Position numbers and translations under genes: made by a program. Shown piece by piece: positions 23,953-34,896 of a stretch of DNA of 64,000 bases; the stretch's first letter is position 1, and every line of letters begins with the position of its first letter. Origin of the DNA: Mactra quadrangularis (taxonomy: Eukaryota > Mollusca > Bivalvia > Venerida > Mactridae); contig CM046294.1 in NCBI GenBank assembly GCA_025267735.1, positions 7,474,001 through 7,538,000 on the forward strand, read 5' to 3'. A model generated the notes under the pieces. The model saw only the letters and a list, made by a program, of their open reading frames with translations, did not search any database and was not told the DNA's origin.

Positions 23953-24669
23953 ATTGTACGATTATATTGAACTGTCCGATTGCATAATTACACGGTTATC
24001 GCACACTGTATATATTATTTTCCGCGTTCTATATATAGAAATTTGCTGTAAAATTTACAATCAGCAGGTTAATTTAGTGTCGATATCTCATCGAGCTGAA
24101 TGGTCGTACGGTTAAAGTGCAATGATACTAAACATCTATTTTTGAAAGAAGTGCGAGTCTGAAGCCAAATATATCATTTTTTTAATTTTTGTTTTTCGTG
24201 GTTTATGTTTTTTGTTTTAAATCGATTTAATTCAGTAAATTTTGGACATAAAAAATAAAACACTTCAAAACAATGTAGAAATCACTTAAGTTTACTAACT
24301 GCATGTGTCGGTTGTGCTAGCTACTGTCAACATCACATAAAGAGATGCCACCAAATTTAAAACAAAGGCTTCTACAAGTTTCATGATGCAATGTGTTTTA
24401 CGCTATCCGCCCATAATTTAAATGAGAAAAAAAGATAAAAAAAAGTTTCTATCGGGATTCGAACCCACGATAAAAAGATTTATAGTCTGACCGTCTCCCC
24501 ACTCGGCCACACAAACTACGATACATATTGCAAGTAAGATATAATACATAAGTGTTATGTGCTGACAATACGCTCTACGTGAACTACCGAAATTAACCGA
24601 GCATTAAATATACCGTGTAATGTGACGTTTTAATTTATGCAGTCGGACAGTTCAATATAATCGCACAAT
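23953..24669. mobile_element. Terminal-inverted-repeat element with two convergent tRNA-like segments (element 2)
   Basis: The 34-bp ends 23953-23986 (starting attgtacgattatattgaac) and 24636-24669 are reverse complements with 2 mismatches. Inside are a plus tRNA-like unit near 24095-24180 (A box tggtcgtacggttaaag, weak B box) and a minus unit near 24445-24520 (A box tggccgagtggggagac, B box gggttcgaatcccg). The layout repeats that of the neighbour at 22999-23938 although the ends and interior differ. Confidence 0.65.
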
Positions 24670-24879
24670 ATATAAAACAAAACAACTAAACAATAACACT
24701 ACGAAGGATCGAGTAAAAAATCAAAGCGTTTGTATCGTAGTTTTTTTACACTCTAAAGACATTGACACTATCACGAATCCGACGGCAATAAATGATTTTC
24801 AGTATGCTATGGTACAAATAATTTGAGATTTTATATCGTGAAGACATCTTTCCAAATTGTTTGATCACAATAAGCATAA

Positions 24880-25405
24880 GATGAAGTCCTGTTATTGAAA
24901 AAAGTTGCTCCAAATTACATAGATAAGCTCTAAAACTATAACAGTATAAATGAATATAATGTGTTCTTACAAAAGTTTTTTTTAACGTCGTATTCAACTC
25001 ATATGTAGGTCATATATACGACGGCCAGCTCTTCCTTCTATAGGTTTCCTGGACACTTTTCTATCACCAGTACTAACTTGAGGCCGACAACTCATGTATA
25101 GGGTATGACCTGCCGCGACCGGGTTTCGAACCCGCGATCTCCAGATTCGAAGTCTTACATGCTAACCACTACGCCACGGCAGCGGCTTCTTATAAAAGTA
25201 CCTCACTTTTTTAAGAAATGGATACTTTGTCAAATTCAAATCTAGAAAGCATAGTGGTTTTGACAGTTCATTGTGTCTCAAATGCATGTTACATTTTTAT
25301 TATTTCATGTTTTTTTTAAAAACAGTTAAGTCTATCGTTTATGAATATACGTTGTATCTTCATAAAGCGGCTTTAATTATATAAGCGACATTTTGTATTC
25401 ACGTT
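24880..25405 (+). repeat. Dispersed repeat R3, copy 1, interrupted by a SINE
   Basis: Two blocks match R3 at 27020-27432: 24890-24975 (ccaaattacata, agctctaaaact) and 25195-25400 (cattgtgtctcaaatgcat, aaacagttaagtctatcg). Between them lies the SINE at 24979-25192, so the SINE inserted into an older repeat copy. Confidence 0.6.
24979..25192 (-). mobile_element. SINE-D with a well-preserved tRNA-like head
   Basis: On the minus strand, 25182-25110 folds into a 73-nt cloverleaf-like unit. Its acceptor arms ctgccgt and gcggcag pair, the A box is tggcgtagtggttagc and the B box gggttcgaaaccc. The anticodon loop cttcgaa would read TCG (Arg). The following body contains tactggtgatagaaaag, and the tail resembles the SINE-B/C tail (aacgtcgta on the plus strand). 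No genuine tRNA gene is claimed because the body is SINE-like. Confidence 0.65.
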
Positions 25406-26143
25406 CATTTACATTTAACTGTGGTGAAGATTGGAATAGTTTGGTATGTAGGCAAAGCATCCATTTACACGTGACCCTCTTTCTTTGATCAAATTGAGTA
25501 CAGTTCTTTACAATAAGCTAGTTTGAAGTAGATCAGCTTTATATACTCACTCAAGGTAAGTTATTGCAATTTGTATTTTCTTTAAAAAAATCTATAATTT
25601 CAACCGGAGATCATTTTATTTCCCAAATGAGTATGTATGGTTATAAGGAAAATTAAAATACGCAATCGGGTATTTTCATCTAATTTAGAAATCCTTGAAC
25701 GTACTTTAGGAGTACTTTTTCTCTGTGTGATTTGATTATTTTCTAAATACATGTACATGTACATCATTTATTATAGCATTTTTGAAAACATTCAACAGAT
25801 AACAGATCGCACAGTTTTGTTGCGTTGGATTCGGTTGCATTTTTTTTAACGGAGACGTCCTTCTGCTTATGTCGTGTTAATATAATTTACAATATATTCG
25901 TATGAATAGACTTATTTTAAATTCATTATAAGGAACTTCATTCCTGGTCGAGTGGTATAATCACTATGACCTAAAAAAATCTTGCTGATATCGAGAAATA
26001 AATCTTCAAATATTGGAGGGAATAAAGTTTATATGTAAAATTGCAATTTTACACCATTGAATAAACAGTAGTATTCATGTAGAAATTTAATCTGATTAAA
26101 AAAGCTAATGTTTAAGTTAAACAAAGTTCTTAATTATTTGTAG

Positions 26144-29100
26144 ATGTTTCGTGTACTCCTAACGACGTCTTTAGTAGCTTTGTCATACGCTGTGTTCCAG
26201 AACGACTTCGATGCTCCATTAGATTTTTCATGTCCGGACGGTCAAGTAAGTAATCTAACATTACTAATCTTATCATTTCGGGTGCCAATGTAACCCGATA
26301 AAAACCCATGGTCCAAACGGAGATTCGAACCCACGATCTCTCGAGTCATAATCGGATTCTCTACCGTGTCACCATACTTGAAGGCAAGGAGTACAAGTGC
26401 CGTATTATACTACTGGCACCAGAGTCCTCACACTCGTTAAATACGCATTCATATTATATTTTTTCAACAAACGCAATGAAAAATCGATCCCGTATACATA
26501 ACCATGTACGAGCTATAACTATACTTTCATTATAATATATATAAGGTAGTGTATATGCATGTATGTATGCACAGGGAATTACATGTATATATAGAGACGT
26601 GCGCATTATTTTATGATCATGAAATATGGACTCTGGTGCCAGTGTATTATACCTCTTCTACATACACCCCTCCTTATCAGAATTCGTCTTCGAATTATTG
26701 GAGCTTGATGGTCTGTTGGACTATCTAAGGGTGCAATCACACAATTCCTTGTTGGGCACCAAATGTAACCCGATAAAAATCAATGGTCCAAACGGGCATT
26801 CGAACCTACGACCTTTCGAGTAAGTTGGCACTCTACCACGTCGCCATAGTAGCTAGCTTGACGGCAAGGGAGTACACGTGCCGTATTATACCTCTGCTAC
26901 ACCAATATCAAAATGAAGGTACCATAATAAGTATAATTATTCATGTACTACTGTACAAGTGAAACGCTGCCTGTATATCCATTTATCAAAGACTGAGAAA
27001 AACATTTTTTCATTAACTTTGCATTATAAGTCCCATTATCAAATTTAACACTGTTTTTGGGCTGCCAAGAAAAAAAGACAGTTATCTATTTCAAGCACCT
27101 CTAATGGACAAGACTATTAATTAAATGCAAATATTGCTTAAATGTGTTTATGTTATTTGTTGCATTTCAAAGTGAGAGTAGATCGAGATTGAGAAAACTG
27201 TTCCAAATTACATAAAATAACTCTAAAACTATTTTGGATCAGGTATATTGAACATTGGCGTATACATGAATATATGAATATAGTGGGCTCTTAACTTTGG
27301 AAAGCAGAATGGTTTGAAGAATTTATTGTGTCTCTTATGCATATTATATTCTGACAGTTTCATGTTTGTGAAACAGTTTTCAAGTCTACTGTTGATGAAT
27401 ATATCTTCATATAGTGGCTTAAATAAACGGTAATCTATGCATGGTGACCTATTTCTACCACCTGAAGGATAACCACATAACTAACAAGTTACATGTAACT
27501 AGTTAATTAAGTGGTTATATAGTTACGTAACTAGTCAACCACTTACCATTTGTCTTAATCGCTAACTGGTAAGTGGTTATCTAGTAATGGTTGTTGTAGC
27601 ACAGGAGCTTGACATTCTGTATCGTAGTTTGAAAATTCACTCCTTATAATAAAAACTATATGTAACAGGGAGGGAATTTTCGAACTACGATACAGAATGT
27701 CAAGCTCTTGTGGTTGTGGGCCCTCACTTGTATTTATTGTCTGATATGATTTTTTCACTGACTGAAAAATAACTAGTTATGTATATACATGTAACTACAA
27801 TATAGTTGACATCTTGTTAACTTGTTATCTATATGGTTATGTGGTGGCAGAAATATGCCACCATAGGAATACATTGTTTGCCGTTTGGCTCTTGCAACAA
27901 TAACGACGAATATATTCGGAACTACTGCGGCGATCTTCAACCATCGAGTCCGGTGACACGTTTACAACACTCGCAATAAACATGGCAAATGCTTAGAACT
28001 GTATAAGTTTTATGCGGGGGAAATTTTGTTTATTGTACGTGAAACTAATTGCTGTTTTTTCTATTTTAACAAAATTAAGAGATATAAATACTGAAATTTT
28101 GATGAAAAAGTTATAAAAAATCGTAAAAACTATAGATGTTCAAGCTTTAAGATATACATTTGTAATTTATGTTTGTAGACATTCAGTCGAGTACACAGTG
28201 TACATTCTAATGGTGCCGAGGATAGAAGATTTGAATTAGAATGTAAGGCTTTAGAGGTGGATACATCTGGACAATCAGCATATTGCGAGTGGACACGTAA
28301 ATGTTTTTGTTTTGCTTCTGTTTTTGTTGGGTTTAACGCAGTAGCAAAATATTGTATAGGTCATTTTAGGGTGGTCAGTCAAACTACTCATCGTTCCCTG
28401 AAATACCAAATATCTGGCCTTAGCTGTTAACCAACTACTAGGCGTATACTTTCGTCAGTAACTGACAACTGTCCTACATAATTTAGAATCAGTGGTAGAA
28501 CGGAGAATGGCAGTAGAAAAAATACTTGACAAAACTCCATGAAAGTATGCTCCGTCCGGGAATCGAACCCACGCACCCTCGATTAGTAGACTTGTGTGTT
28601 ACGCACTGAGATAGTCTGGTGGGAGACAAGTAAGAGTAGCACAACCTTTGATGCAATTATCGCATCCATGCAGGGACAAGTTTCATCTTTACTAAGGATT
28701 ATATTACAATATCTCTCTATTTTCATCACTTCATCTTTTACAAAAAAGATGCATGCAAACATATGAGGAACAACAACAGTAAAACAACACACAGACCTAC
28801 CTCACAGCCATAAACACAGACCTACCTCACAGCCATAAACACAGACCTACCTCACATCCATAAACACAGACCTACCTCACATCCATAAACATAGACCTAC
28901 CACACAGTCATAAACATAAACCTACCACACATCCATAAACACAGACCTACCACACAGCCATAAACATAGACCTACCACACAGCCATAAACATAGACCTAC
29001 CACACAGTCATAAACATAGACCTACCACACATCCATAAACATAGACCTACCACACAGCCATAAACATAGACCTACCACACAGTCATAAACATAGACCTAC

Positions 29101-32100
29101 CACACAGTCATAAACATAGACCTACCACACAGTCATAAAACATAGACCTACCACACAGTCATAAAACATAGACCTACCACACAGTCATAAACATAGACCT
29201 ACCACACAGTCATAAACATAGACCTACCACACATCCATAAACACAGACCTACCACACATCCATAAACATAGACCTACCACACAGTCATAAAACACAGACC
29301 TACCACACAGCCAAAATCACACAAACTTCAACACAGCCAAAATCACACAAACCTACAACACAGCCAAAACAACACAGTTCTACCACACAGTCTAAAACAC
29401 AGACCTACCACACAGTCCAAAACACAGATCTACCACACAGTAAAAATCAAAGACCTTCCACTCAGTCAAAAACACAGACAGTGGCAAAATAAGAGTCACT
29501 GATGGGAGGTCGCTACAACGATAGTGTTACTAATGTACTACATTGTACTGGAATATCATCTCAGGGAGCTTAAAATCCTTATTAAAGGAATCAATAGACA
29601 AAAGTTGAAATTTGTCCATTTGTCGATTTAAAAAATCATACTTTAATGATTGACCAATGTACGTAGCATTTTTAAACAAAATTTTAGCGGTACTTACCGC
29701 ATTCTCGTACCCAGAGGCTATCAAGATTCTCGATACTAGATAAATCAAGAATCCTGAATACCTCTGGGTACGAGAATGTACTTACCGATGATGTGATGTT
29801 TTCATACAGCTGACTATGTGAATGGATTTGATAAACCATTCTTCTACGAATGTCCAAACAATGGCTTCTTAAATGGAATGCATAGTGTACATAGTAATGG
29901 TGCTGAAGACAGACAGTGGAAGTATAGATGCTGTCGTTATCCAAGTAAGTAAAATTTAAATCACTGTGTTCATTCCATTCTGGACATAGGCGATGCAATC
30001 TGACTAAGTTAAAACCCAATCTAAAAGTATTCGCTCCCCTACTCGCTATTTAGATCTGGCTGTTTCGTTATGAGGGTCACGTTCATGTGACCTATTTTCA
30101 TTATAATATTTCATGACGCAATCATAATGTTTAGTAACTTATAAACATCCAATCTCTCATAAAGAGTTGTCGATCCTTACAGTAAACATCGTCTACGTCA
30201 CGCAAACATCGGTCTAAAAATAGAAATTACGAAATCAAATAATGTTATTAATAGTGTTTCTTCTAGATATAAGCTACGTATTAATTGGTGGATACAAAGG
30301 TCGTCGCGACGTGACCCTCAGAACGACCCTTAGAGATTCTGTACGACAGTGGTCTAAAGGATAGCTGTTTACGGAGATTGTATGCGATGTAACATCTATT
30401 TACTTGGACATACGGCTCATCGCACAAAATCGGGGATTTGGCTCCGCGCAGGAAAAAGTGCGGCATATGAACACAAAATCGTTGTGTTTTTTCTGTTTTA
30501 AATATAATTATAAAATTGAAAAATAAATGATGGTTTGCATGAATGAAAAAATGTCAAAAATAAAGATCCAAATAGAAATCTATAACCTAATTCGAAATGA
30601 AAAAATTAATCTAAAAATCGTTAAATATAAGTTTTTTTTCTCAAACTTGTTTAGGACTGTCATTTAATAACATTTGGACCTCACATCGCACAAAATATAT
30701 TGACTTAAGAAGAGTCACACGTGTCTATTAAATCAACATTTTTAGCAAAACTTAAATCAGTTACATAATTGAACACTTATCTCCGTAAAGACTCACTTAT
30801 TTAGAAACCGAATTACCAAAATATATTTAATATAGTTCTCATCTAAGTCAATTCGCTTTATTTTTCATTTTATAAGTTCAATGTATTTATCTCAAGTTCT
30901 TAATGTTACCTATACATGACTGTATATTACTTATATTTCTCAATATTACCTATATACTTGAAAATTAATTATATTTCTTACCTTTACATATACATTGTTC
31001 ATGCATATTACATATTCTAAATATAAAAGGTATGGCTAGACTAGGTATTGAACCAGCGAACATTTTGTTTGCTCTTTTCAACAGCTTGTTTTCCTTCCCC
31101 ATATCCGATGAAACTCATCTTTTCACAATAACTTGTGATAAATGATAAATCAGTGGCTACTCGGAGACGTCGGTGCTAGATCGGTGTTCGTCGGTCCCGT
31201 TCTTAACTGGAATAAAACGAATAACCTATCTATCACCGATCCCCATGTGTAACCGGGCCTAAAGTTTTGTTTTGTTATTGCAGAGGTTCATTTGTTTGAC
31301 TGTTCTAGTACTGGCTATACAAATAGTTATGATGGAGAACAGAATTATCTGGTGCCTAATGGAAAAGCTATTAAAGGCGTAGCATCCGAACATGACAACG
31401 GTCCAGAGTAAGTAATGTCTGTCTTTAGATATTGTTAAATTTTATTCAACTGTCGGTGGTGCGTATATTAATTCTGCTGATTTAATTACTAATTACAGCA
31501 TTTTTTGTAGTCTCGATTATGAAATATATACTGCAATGGCGCACACATTAACTCCGCTGATTTATATACTCATTACAATACTTCAGTGTATTTAATGTAT
31601 GAGCCACAGACACTTTGATGCAAAATAACGACACAATTTGCCTAATGCCCTTCAGCAGTCATCATCGCTTTGAAAACCATGATTCATGATTCAAAAACAC
31701 ATTTTTATTTTTTAATTCTTTTTTGTATTCATACGCGAAGGACATATGAATACAGTGCCATAGGTTTGTTAAAGTATGTACTTGGATGTATGGAGTGTAA
31801 CAGAAGAAAGTAATGTGGTTGCCGACGATGTAGTAGATGAAAACAAGTCCTAGTACAATTAAATGTACATTTGTTCTATATTATACAGTATAATTAAGAC
31901 TGTATCAATTGTGCACTGACTTATTTTCTTTTATTAAATAAATTATACATGTATATCGTATTTATCCTCACATACTCGCTAAATGCAAGTGGATTTTGAA
32001 AAAGCAAGTAACTTTTATCTTAACTCGCAAATTTTGGCGAGTATAAATCACAGCAGAAATATTACTGTCTGAAGTGATGAGGCTAAAATCAGCTTTGGAA

Positions 32101-32419
32101 CTGTCAGAAAAATCAAAAGTACGATCTTTTGCTCTTGTTATACCTGCATCAGAGACAAAGATAACATGATATCTGACCTGTATCGCTACATTTTACAATG
32201 AGCGTCGGAAGAATTAAATACGTTTCGCCGACGTCAAAAGCTTGACTCATTGAAAAAACATCAACTGGCAAATATTTGCAAGTGAATTTTTTTGTTTAAT
32301 TCGAGCCCTGTTTATACATGTACTTAAAATGAGATAATGTTTCTTATTTCAGGGATAGACGTTATGCCTTTGACTTGTGTTCATTGATAGTACTGGATGA
32401 ATTACCAATAGTTGGATAG
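26144..32419 (+). CDS. DPT: Dermatopontin-like extracellular matrix protein (181 aa)
   Basis: Five coding exons: 26144-26245, 28179-28296, 29810-29944, 31284-31407 and 32353-32419 (stop TAG). All have GT-AG borders and consistent phases (546 nt). Residues 1-16 (MFRVLLTTSLVALSYA) are a clear signal peptide. The mature protein starts with a Tyr/Asp/Phe-rich stretch and CPDGQ. It then carries three copies of the family motif Asp-Arg-x-aromatic (EDRRF, EDRQW, EDRRY), two preceded by VHSNGA, and eight Cys. The length is close to family size. Dermatopontins are secreted matrix proteins, and molluscan members are known in shell matrix; a shell role here is inference. Introns hold a TRIM, several MITEs, a SINE and a 25-bp minisatellite. 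A close paralogue of DPT is equally possible. Confidence 0.93.
26289..26901 (-). mobile_element. TRIM with tRNA-like LTRs, copy 2 (contains a nested MITE)
   Basis: LTR copies at 26289-26662 (interrupted by the MITE at 26411-26643) and 26764-26901 flank a 101-bp interior. On the minus strand the interior starts tttggtgcccaacaagg (primer-binding-like) and ends with aaggagggg. Each LTR has a tRNA-like core with B box gtgggttcgaatctcc (first copy). The flanks share ccaa (26285-26288 and 26902-26905), a possible 4-bp duplication. Alternatively the left flank ggtgccaa is the start of another primer-binding site from a lost tandem unit. It lies in intron 1 of the dermatopontin gene, antisense to it. 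Confidence 0.75.
26411..26643. mobile_element. MITE nested in the TRIM LTR, 9-bp TSD
   Basis: Perfect 16-bp terminal inverted repeats actggcaccagagtcc (26412-26427) and ggactctggtgccagt (26628-26643). Flanks gtattatac at 26402-26410 and 26644-26652 are an exact 9-bp duplication, with one extra T at the left. The interior of about 200 bp shows no coding-like frame. A 9-bp duplication is usual for Mutator-like elements. Confidence 0.85.
27020..27432 (+). repeat. Dispersed repeat R3, copy 2
   Basis: Aligns in direct orientation to 41996-42350 (shared tctaatg, gaacaagat-like and ggatcaggtatattgaaca) and in its right part to 25195-25400. The family is AT-rich with no ORF seen. It lies in intron 1 of dermatopontin. 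Confidence 0.65.
27435..27866. mobile_element. ATGGTGGC-family inverted-repeat element, copy 2, with nested MITE
   Basis: The left end atggtgacctatttctacca and right end ggcagaaatatgccaccat are inverted repeats like those at 15413-15511. Several ggttat / taaccac motifs occur inside. The palindromic MITE at 27600-27712 is inserted in the middle. Confidence 0.65.
27600..27712. mobile_element. Palindromic MITE, CACAGGAGCTTGACA family, copy 1
   Basis: Almost the whole element is one hairpin. The left arm starts cacaggagcttgacattctg, and the right arm ends gtcaagctcttgtg. The flanks gttgtag and gttgtgg (27593-27599, 27713-27719) agree at 6 of 7. It sits inside the element at 27435-27866. Confidence 0.85.
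28324..28624 (-). mobile_element. SINE-B, nearly full length, minus strand
   Basis: Starts with the complement of the tail (ttgttgggtttaacgcagta) and runs through tcagtaactgacaactgtcc to the B-box complement (gggaatcgaacccacg) and the head (ctgagatagtctggtggg). It lies in intron 2 of dermatopontin, directly after exon 2. Confidence 0.8.
28790..29485 (+). repeat. 25-bp minisatellite in dermatopontin intron 2
   Basis: About 27 tandem units of roughly 25 bp based on acagacctaccacacagcc plus ataaac. The first units carry cctcac where later ones have ccacac, and the last units become irregular (caaaatcacacaaac). The array is open in several frames but encodes only repeats, so I treat it as non-coding. 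Confidence 0.9.
29700..29778. mobile_element. Hairpin MITE, 9-bp TSD family, copy 2, next to a splice acceptor
   Basis: The ends cattctcgtacccagagg and cctctgggtacgagaatg are perfect 18-bp inverted repeats. The flanks tacttaccg (29691-29699 and 29779-29787) are an exact 9-bp duplication. The right flank is only 22 nt before exon 3 of dermatopontin (29810), so the element sits at the edge of the branch-point region. Confidence 0.9.
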
Positions 32420-32530
32420 AAAGAACAACACTTTATGCCATACTGTTAGCCTACCTCTCATATCATAACTATCTGTCTAACAGAATTCAAATACATGTAT
32501 AAATTAATGTATGTAGTTAATTTGTTATAC

Positions 32531-32645
32531 CACAGGAGCTTGACATTCTGTATCATAGTTTGAAAAATTCCCTCCTTCTTATAATAAAAACTAGAAGGAG
32601 GGAATTTATCAATCTATGATACAGAATGCCAAGCTCATGACTGTG
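32531..32645. mobile_element. Palindromic MITE, CACAGGAGCTTGACA family, copy 2
   Basis: The left arm cacaggagcttgacattctg and the right arm (cagaatgccaagctcatgac) form a long hairpin. Flanks gttatac at 32524-32530 and 32646-32652 are an exact 7-bp duplication. It lies about 110 nt after the dermatopontin stop codon, so it may be part of the 3' UTR. Confidence 0.9.
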
Positions 32646-32704
32646 GTTATACTCACACTATGTACTACTGGTGTAACTAATGGGTGTGAAAATCCTAATA
32701 TCCA

Positions 32705-33262
32705 TAGAGGAGTGGAAGTCCATATTAATTTGAGAACTAACATTTTCATTAATGTATTTCAATATGTTATTGAAATATATTAATTTATTTTGAATGAGAA
32801 ATATAGATATTTTTATGTATACTTCAGAGCCAATTGTTTGTCTTTTTTATCCTATATGTTGAGTTATTTTTAAGGGCTTAACATGGTACCAATACATTGT
32901 ATAGGTCATATAACGGTGGTCAGTCAACCTACTCACTGAATTTAGCTGTTAACAAGTTAGGCCTATAAGGCGCATACTTATGTCAGTAACTGACTAATGC
33001 TACCTAATTTAAAATCAGTGGTAGAAGGGAGAATGGCAGTAGAAATAATTTCATGACCAAGGTTAACAAAAGTATGCCTCATCTAGGAATCAAACCCTCA
33101 ACCCTCGATCAGTAGACTTGTGCCCATATTGTCAGTCATGGTTATAAGGAAGGCTGGACATGATGAAAAATGAGGCAATAGATTTATTTGGGGAGAATGT
33201 TCTTGTTTGTCATGATTTGAGCATAGATGGTCGGCATTGTTCAGAGTCAATTAAACTATATA
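32705..33262 (+). repeat. Dispersed ~550-bp duplication including a SINE-B, copy 1
   Basis: Matches 46098-46583 throughout: gagaactaacattttcat at the left, the SINE-B (minus strand, 32872-33124), then catattgtcagtcatggtt and a right end near attaaactatat. Sequence on both sides of the SINE is shared, so the segment was copied with the SINE already in place. Confidence 0.75.
32872..33124 (-). mobile_element. SINE-B inside the dispersed duplication
   Basis: Complement of the SINE-B tail and body (ggtcatataacggtggtcag, tgtcagtaactgac) through to the head region ctcgatcagtagacttgtg, which is cut off before the A box. Confidence 0.65.
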
Positions 33263-34749
33263 TACATAAAAGTATGAACTTAGGTGCTACCTATGGCGCG
33301 GAAACCACACATATAAATATTTAAAATGGTTCATGTAAGACATATTCTGATAACAATATCTGAATGTGATTACCTTGAGTTGTCAGTCATTCTTCAGATT
33401 TTTGGTGCCGACACCCTTTCATTTCCGTCATCTGAAATTTAGTTAGGACAATAATTTGAATAAAAAATAATTTACTGAGGTTAATTAATGATATAAATGT
33501 CTTTAATAATAGCTTTTAAATACATGTAAATTAATTTAATTTAAATAAATTGATAATAATTGATAAATCACCATTGAGACAAAGACTTAAAGAGTGAAAA
33601 AACAGCTTTCATCACCAGCTTTCATCACCAGGTACATTCCAGTTTTTGTAATTGACTCTATTAATAAATTCATGACTGTATGGTCCCTGATAGTTTGATA
33701 AGGCAGCTTGCTTAATGTACCTATTGTTTGTGTTATAAGATTTCTTCATGTGTGCACGAGGGCTGTTAATCTTTGTAGAATTTTGAATACCATTGAATGT
33801 CTGTTCTTTTGTGTTAAAAACTTGTTGGGGTGTTTCAGATTATTTGTACATATTTTTCTAGAGCACTGCTTTACTATTTCCATAATAAGTTTGTTTTAAA
33901 AAAGTTTTAACAATAAAAAGTAACTTCAACATGTTTTTACAATTTCTTTATTCGTTTTACTTCAAAATCCAAACGGATAAATAACACGCGATTCTAAAAT
34001 TATTGATTAGGCCTAATAACACCAAAATAAAGGCTAAGAAAATTTTACTCAGTTTATTTATTACCCCCACTGTAATCGCCTTGATTTAAGAGTTTGTAAT
34101 CATGACAAGCATCGCAACATATGATAGAAGTTAAATCATTAAGTGTTGAATTTAATTTTCGTGGTATAGAAAAAAGGTCTACCATTTGATATTTTTTGGC
34201 CTGGCCGTTCATTTATCGGGTCAGGGGAGATCACTGTGTATGAATTGGTCTAGTACAAATGGCATAAAGAATTAAAGGGAAACAATCGTTTATAATGATA
34301 GTTGATCAATCGAGTAGTTTTGGTTTTCTTCCTTGACATCTATTAAAAATACCGAGCATATCCGAACAAAAATGATAATTAAGAGTTACGTCCCTTTATG
34401 TAATTTCTTATCAATAACAGATAATCTACTCCCTCAATCAAACGTGTTAAATCCCTGTACAGTAAAGTTTTCTATGTCAAATGTTCTCCAATGCACGTGA
34501 CAGGTGAGTTTTTCGATTGAAATAAACTTACATTTTGTTCTGATTTACACCTGTTCATTTGTACCAGGAGAACAGCTATGTGTAACTGTCAAAACTCATT
34601 GATTGTTCTTCCACTTACTAGCTTAAGATCTTCAACGAACGCTAGTCCTGAATAAGACCCTACATAACTTTTTTATCATACGGACGTTCTTCTGTTAAGA
34701 TTGCTTCAAAAACGCATTTAACGCATTTCACTCTATGACCTTATCAGAT
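33263..34749. other. AT-rich intergenic stretch
   Basis: No coding-like frame or repeat structure was recognised on either strand; probably intergenic or distal 3' UTR of the dermatopontin gene. Confidence 0.5.
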
Positions 34750-34854
34750 CACAGGAGCTTGACATTTTATATCATACTAAGAAAATTCCCTTCCTTCATA
34801 AAATATGTAGGAGGGGAATTTTCGTAGTATGATATAAAATGTCAAGCTCCTATG
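34750..34854. mobile_element. Palindromic MITE, CACAGGAGCTTGACA family, copy 3
   Basis: The left arm cacaggagcttgacatttta and the right arm ending gtcaagctcctatg pair almost completely. Flanks atcagat at 34743-34749 and 34855-34861 are an exact 7-bp duplication. Confidence 0.9.
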
Positions 34855-34896
34855 ATCAGATAAAGTTCTCCCAATATCTGAAGATTTATCTGTAAC

